From positions 212,469,310 to 212,533,309 of the forward strand of contig NC_081827.1 of NCBI RefSeq assembly GCF_030867095.1: a stretch of 64,000 nt of DNA, read 5' to 3'. Below, one piece after another: positions 62,366-64,000 of the stretch. The position numbers and the translations under genes were made by a program. The notes beneath the pieces are model-generated. The model made no database searches and was not told where the DNA came from. It saw only the letters and a program-made list of their open reading frames with translations. This stretch comes from Alligator mississippiensis. Taxonomy: Eukaryota > Chordata > Crocodylia > Alligatoridae. Each line of letters opens with the position of its first letter. Within the stretch, counting starts at the first letter, position 1.

Positions 62366-62991
62366 TATCAGGGCTCCCTCCCTTCCAAGGGGGAAGGTGT
62401 CACACGCCACAAGTCACATGCCAGGGTCAAAGCAACAAGTATAACTTTTATTGCAAGTAACAGCAAAATGGTCTAATGGCAGCAACTCAATACAAGGGCT
62501 TACAAAACCACTAGTGCATCCGGCTGGAGGAAAGGCACTCCCCACCCTGTCCTAAGTTATTACCTGACTTGTCTCGGGAACCCCACCCTGCGTCCAGGGT
62601 GGCGAGACGGTCTCCTTTATCGGGTCCTTAGCCTTGTCCTTCCCCAAAGTGATTCCACCCGGGGCCTAGTTCTCATGACTTTTATACCTTTGCTCCCGCT
62701 CCCTATCTCTTTTGGGTTCTTCAAACAAAGTAGCTTCTAGCCTTATTACCTTTTATAGATTAGAGCAAAGCTTATTACCTTTCATGGATTAGAGCAAAGC
62801 TATTGTTTCATGTTGCAAAGTTTTGAAGTTCCTCTTTCCAGAGCCGTTGGGTCAGGCAACAGCAGCTGCTCTTTCTAATCTTATCCAAAGAGCAGCAGAT
62901 GAATTAGGCTCCTGGGTTCCGCAAAGCTGACCCCCCCTCCGGGATGCCAGCTTAGCCTCCTCCCAGAACCCTTTTCAGGACGGGCCTTACA
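62366..62991 (-). mobile_element. Solo LTR (626 bp)
   Basis: On the minus strand it starts TGTAAGGCCCGTCCTG, has a TATA box GGTATAAAAG (62688-62679), a polyadenylation signal AATAAA (62452-62447), and ends ...CCCTGATA. CCCAT is duplicated at 62361-62365 and 62992-62996. No internal region is present, so it is a solo LTR left by LTR-LTR recombination. It is unrelated by eye to the LTRs at 8638. The terminal TA in place of CA is probably a point mutation. Confidence 0.82.
62743..62800. repeat. 29-bp tandem duplication in the solo LTR
   Basis: TTATTACCTTTTATAGATTA... (62743-62771) is followed directly by TTATTACCTTTCATGGATTA... (62772-62800), and both end GAGCAAAGC. The two units differ at two positions. 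It lies upstream of the TATA box, where duplicated U3 enhancers are common. Confidence 0.85.
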
Positions 62992-62996
62992 CCCAT

Positions 62997-64000
62997 CTGC
63001 AGATGAACCAAGATAAGTACGCTTTTAAAACTTAATTTTAAACCTAGGTAAGAAGTCTTTTTTCCCTAGTACTCTGGACACCTGCTAGCAGCTTAAGACT
63101 TCAGAACATAGACAATGTAATATTAATTGCTTTCAAATGTTAATAAGATTGTAATTTATTTTCAAGAATAGGCATTTTAGAAATTGTCATTTGCTTGATA
63201 TGCTGTATCTGTACTGTTTGAAAATTTTTATCTTAGTGATATTTCATTATTAACTTTACTTTTAAATTGTATTTACATTTATGTTTGTAAGTACTGTATT
63301 TAGTTTTGGTGGGACTGGCTTTTCAGACTTTTCTTGGTTCCCTGAGTACCTCTGGCAGTGAACAACAGATAGTATTAGCAAAACCTGCATCTGGGAACAG
63401 GCCTACATTCATTATAGACATCTATAATCACTTTCCTTTTGCCCCTTCATCTAGTTCCTGATTAAGAGAAGAGGAAGCCCCCACTTCATAAGTCTGCGAT
63501 CATTCAGGGCATTTGGGGGCATGTGAGGAGCACTGTTCTCTCCCCCATGGAAAATCTTAAGTAAGCTAAGGTCCTAGAACAGCTGCAGGGGGATTTATCC
63601 TTATTCCCTACTTTCTTCTTTTCTCTCAGTTAAGAAGTTAATCTAAAATGTATTAGAATAGGCATTTGAGTTCCTCTCCCCCATTTATTAGATTAATTAA
63701 TATGTGAAAATATTCACTAACAAACAGTTGCCTATCTAGCTAGGAGCAGTACCAAGAAGTACTCTCAGACAATTCTGGTCAGGGAGCCCAAGCACAGCAC
63801 TGAAGCACATATTCAGAACCACTTCAGACTTCTCCCAAGGCATCTGCACTACCTACCTGCCTGCCAGGCTTTGATATACCAGAGCGGGAGTAAGCAGGCA
63901 GGGGTTGCTAGGAAAGAAACAGTCCCAGGGAGTCAGTGTAGATATAGCCTTTTGGGCGTAAGAAAAATGATAAATACCTTGTAGTCTAGAGGGCTGTACA
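62997..64000. other. Intergenic sequence, no gene recognised
   Basis: AT-rich sequence to the window end, with no supported gene or repeat end. Confidence 0.45.

Noticed and set aside
46000..64000. Exons of DCAF17 (upstream of CYBRD1 in mammals)
   Set aside because: No splice-flanked conserved frame was recognised. The region is dominated by repeats and unique non-coding sequence.
1..64000. CRISPR arrays, bacterial operons, rRNA or functional tRNA genes
   Set aside because: No regularly spaced repeats, no rRNA signature and no cloverleaf-forming tRNA gene were seen. The 18-base tRNA-Ser match is a primer-binding site only.

Overview
The window comes from an amniote nuclear genome, most likely a crocodilian. 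The evidence is a recognisable four-exon vertebrate gene, an abundance of CR1 LINEs, an L2-like LINE, many hAT-type and Tc1/Tigger-type non-autonomous DNA transposons, and long AT-rich unique stretches. The crocodilian call is an inference from the style of the CR1 and hAT families; a turtle is the main alternative. I see no bacterial-type operons, CRISPR arrays or rRNA.

One host gene is certain: CYBRD1 (duodenal cytochrome b, Dcytb), on the minus strand. Exon 1 is at 45207-45021, exon 2 at 34280-34072, exon 3 at 26739-26585, and exon 4 with the stop at 26384-26102. All splice sites are GT-AG and the phases fit, giving a 277-residue six-helix ferric/cupric reductase with its four haem-ligand histidines intact. 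Exon 1 lies in a CpG island (about 44560-45720). The 3' UTR runs towards lower coordinates, with candidate AATAAA signals at 23861, 21683 and 20882. Introns 1 and 2 carry most of the CR1, MITE and Tigger-like insertions.

The most unusual object is a complete 3.07-kb LTR retroelement at 8638-11704. It has a 5-bp target duplication, two TG...CA LTRs, a purine tract, and a primer-binding site matching tRNA-Ser(GCU). It has no gag, pro or pol. It carries an intact reading frame of about 360 codons, with a CHHC/C2H2-like zinc-binding pattern and a Cys cluster, followed by a small single-span membrane-protein frame behind a splice-acceptor-like sequence. It is inserted in an older minus-strand CR1.

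Region by region: 1-8.6 kb holds low-copy sequence, CR1 pieces, a large foldback element and a candidate LTR. 8.6-11.7 kb is the LTR retroelement. 11.7-20.9 kb holds CR1, foldback MITEs, AT-rich unique DNA and an L2-like LINE. 20.9-45.7 kb is CYBRD1. 45.7-64 kb is intergenic upstream DNA with a second Tigger-like copy, several hAT elements (one inserted in another, both with perfect 8-bp target duplications), CR1 fragments, a foldback repeat and a solo LTR. No other host exon could be supported.
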